NCBI GenBank assembly: GCA_020073705.1 | Contig: JAIQES010000002.1 | Coordinates: 1 to 64,000, forward strand | Origin: Terriglobia bacterium | GTDB taxonomy: Bacteria > Acidobacteriota > Terriglobia > Acidiferrales > UBA7541 | Direction of reading: 5' to 3' | DNA: 64,000 bases | Shown here: positions 63,358 to 64,000 of the stretch, piece by piece | Layout: each line of letters opens with the position of its first letter | Numbering within the stretch: position 1 is the stretch's first letter | Program-made: the position numbers and the translations under genes | Notes under the pieces: model-generated | Seen by the model: the letters and a program-made list of their open reading frames with translations, nothing else | What the model was told of the DNA's origin: nothing | Database searches by the model: none

Positions 63358-63868
63358 GCGTCGCCGTCTCGCACTGATTTTCTCCGTCGTCGTGGGAATT
63401 GCCTCGGCGATGCTTCCTCTGCATGTGGACGCGCAGAAGACCGAACGCGCCAAGGTCTTGGGTGCGAGGCTCATGTGCATGTGTGGTTGCGGTCAGATCC
63501 TTACGCAATGTAACCACCTCAATTGCCCGTCTTCCGGGCCCATGCTCAAGGAGCTCGACCAGCACGTGGCTGCGGGCGAAGCGGATGACTTGATCGTTCA
63601 GGATTTTGTGCAAGAGTATGGAGAGAAGGTGTTGAGTGCGCCGCCCTCCACCGGTTTCAACAGCATCGCGTGGTACATTCCGGGAGTTGCGTTCGCTGTG
63701 GGACTTGGAATTGTCATGGTTGTGATTCGATTATGGCGCCAGCGGGACATTGCCAGACTCGCGGCTGCTCCCGGGGCGCCCGCGAGCGCGGCAACTCCCG
63801 CTTCCGAAGCACGAAACGTGCAACTGGAGCGCGCCCGCCAGCAAGCGGACCGGGAGACTGAGGACTGA
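63350..63868 (+). CDS. ccmH: CcmH-type thiol oxidoreductase with CxCxC motif
   Basis: Reduces the apocytochrome CxxCH thiols. The 172-aa protein has a signal or anchor (1-28), a helical domain, and a membrane segment (about 108-127). The usual LRCxxC motif reads LMCMCGCGQ (Cys43, Cys45, Cys47), with further Cys54 and Cys59. The ATG at 63350 overlaps the ccmF end. The C-terminal tail is Ala-rich with a short basic helix. Confidence 0.88.
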   Translation: MTERRRLALIFSVVVGIASAMLPLHVDAQKTERAKVLGARLMCMCGCGQILTQCNHLNCPSSGPMLKELDQHVAAGEADDLIVQDFVQEYGEKVLSAPPSTGFNSIAWYIPGVAFAVGLGIVMVVIRLWRQRDIARLAAAPGAPASAATPASEARNVQLERARQQADRETED

Positions 63869-63874
63869 AAATCG

Positions 63875-64000
63875 ATGATGGTGACGTTTGCATTCGCCGC
63901 AATTGTCCTTCCGGATACGGTCATGGTTTCGGCTTGCCTGGTCCTTACCCTGGCTGCGCTCATCTTTGTCTTCTGGATCGAACCGGACGCCGGAGACTCC
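63875..64000 (+). CDS. N-terminus of a membrane protein, probably in the ccm operon (partial)
   Basis: The frame starts at ATG 63875, 6 bases after ccmH, and is open to the window edge (42 codons). It encodes a membrane segment (about 18-34) ending IFVFWIEPDAGDS. By position, CcmI or another cytochrome c biogenesis protein would be plausible; the visible part cannot decide. Confidence 0.5.
   Translation, partial: MMVTFAFAAIVLPDTVMVSACLVLTLAALIFVFWIEPDAGDS

Overview
The window is one chromosomal stretch of a Gram-negative bacterium. I infer an Acidobacteriota member (Terriglobia-like). The grounds are an LPS gene (lpxD), outer-membrane proteins, a cytochrome c maturation cluster, an Mpl/LdcA wall-recycling pair, bacillithiol synthesis (bshC), an hrcA-grpE-dnaJ-rsmE cluster without dnaK, moderately high GC, and intergenic REP-like hairpins of a kind I associate with that phylum. 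This is judged by eye, not by phylogeny.

Layout. 0.2-4 kb: glnA and a TolC-type outer membrane factor, both leftward. 4.5-8.6 kb: truA, a small Cys-rich protein, a LeuA-like enzyme and a secreted M20 peptidase. 8.6-10.6 kb: a leftward TPR protein with a decayed gluzincin domain. 10.6-17.6 kb: an accessory-looking segment with REP hairpins, a 258-bp palindromic MITE-like element, an EamA transporter behind a tandem palindrome, two hypotheticals, candidate small RNAs, two paralogous beta-barrel proteins, a tandem DUF4440-type protein and, most notably, two displaced copies of the 3' end of leuD in direct orientation with leuD itself. 17.6-19.7 kb: leuCD, divergent from a DegP protease at 19.9 kb.

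21-29 kb: a peptidoglycan-binding protein, an aldehyde dehydrogenase, hrcA-grpE-dnaJ, rsmE, a SAM methyltransferase and lepB. 29-38 kb: carA-carB, a DapA-family lyase/aldolase, bshC, a LacD-like aldolase and a YjbQ-family protein. 38-43 kb: a HemW-like radical SAM protein, acyl-CoA dehydrogenase, meaB and a metallo-beta-lactamase-fold hydrolase. 42.6-49.4 kb: a tight run mtnP - pfkB kinase - ldcA - mpl - M61 peptidase - plsC; the last four genes join by 4-bp stop/start overlaps. 49.4-51.1 kb: lpxD and a hypothetical, both leftward. 51-60 kb: murJ, xerD, a CCA/poly(A) polymerase-family enzyme with a Lys-rich tail, dnaE and accA. 60-64 kb: a small 2Fe-2S ferredoxin-like protein, then the cytochrome c maturation genes ccmE-ccmF-ccmH and the start of a further membrane protein cut by the window edge.

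Most of the window is core metabolism: nitrogen assimilation, leucine, carbamoyl phosphate, fatty acid initiation, wall recycling, replication and heme attachment. The points that reward a second look are the repeated leuD 3' ends, the nested-palindrome element, the operator-like tandem palindrome at the EamA start codon, the CxxxY-type CcmE beside a CxCxC-type CcmH, and a structured transcript candidate near 14.1-14.3 kb. I found no CRISPR array, rRNA, tRNA or complete insertion sequence.
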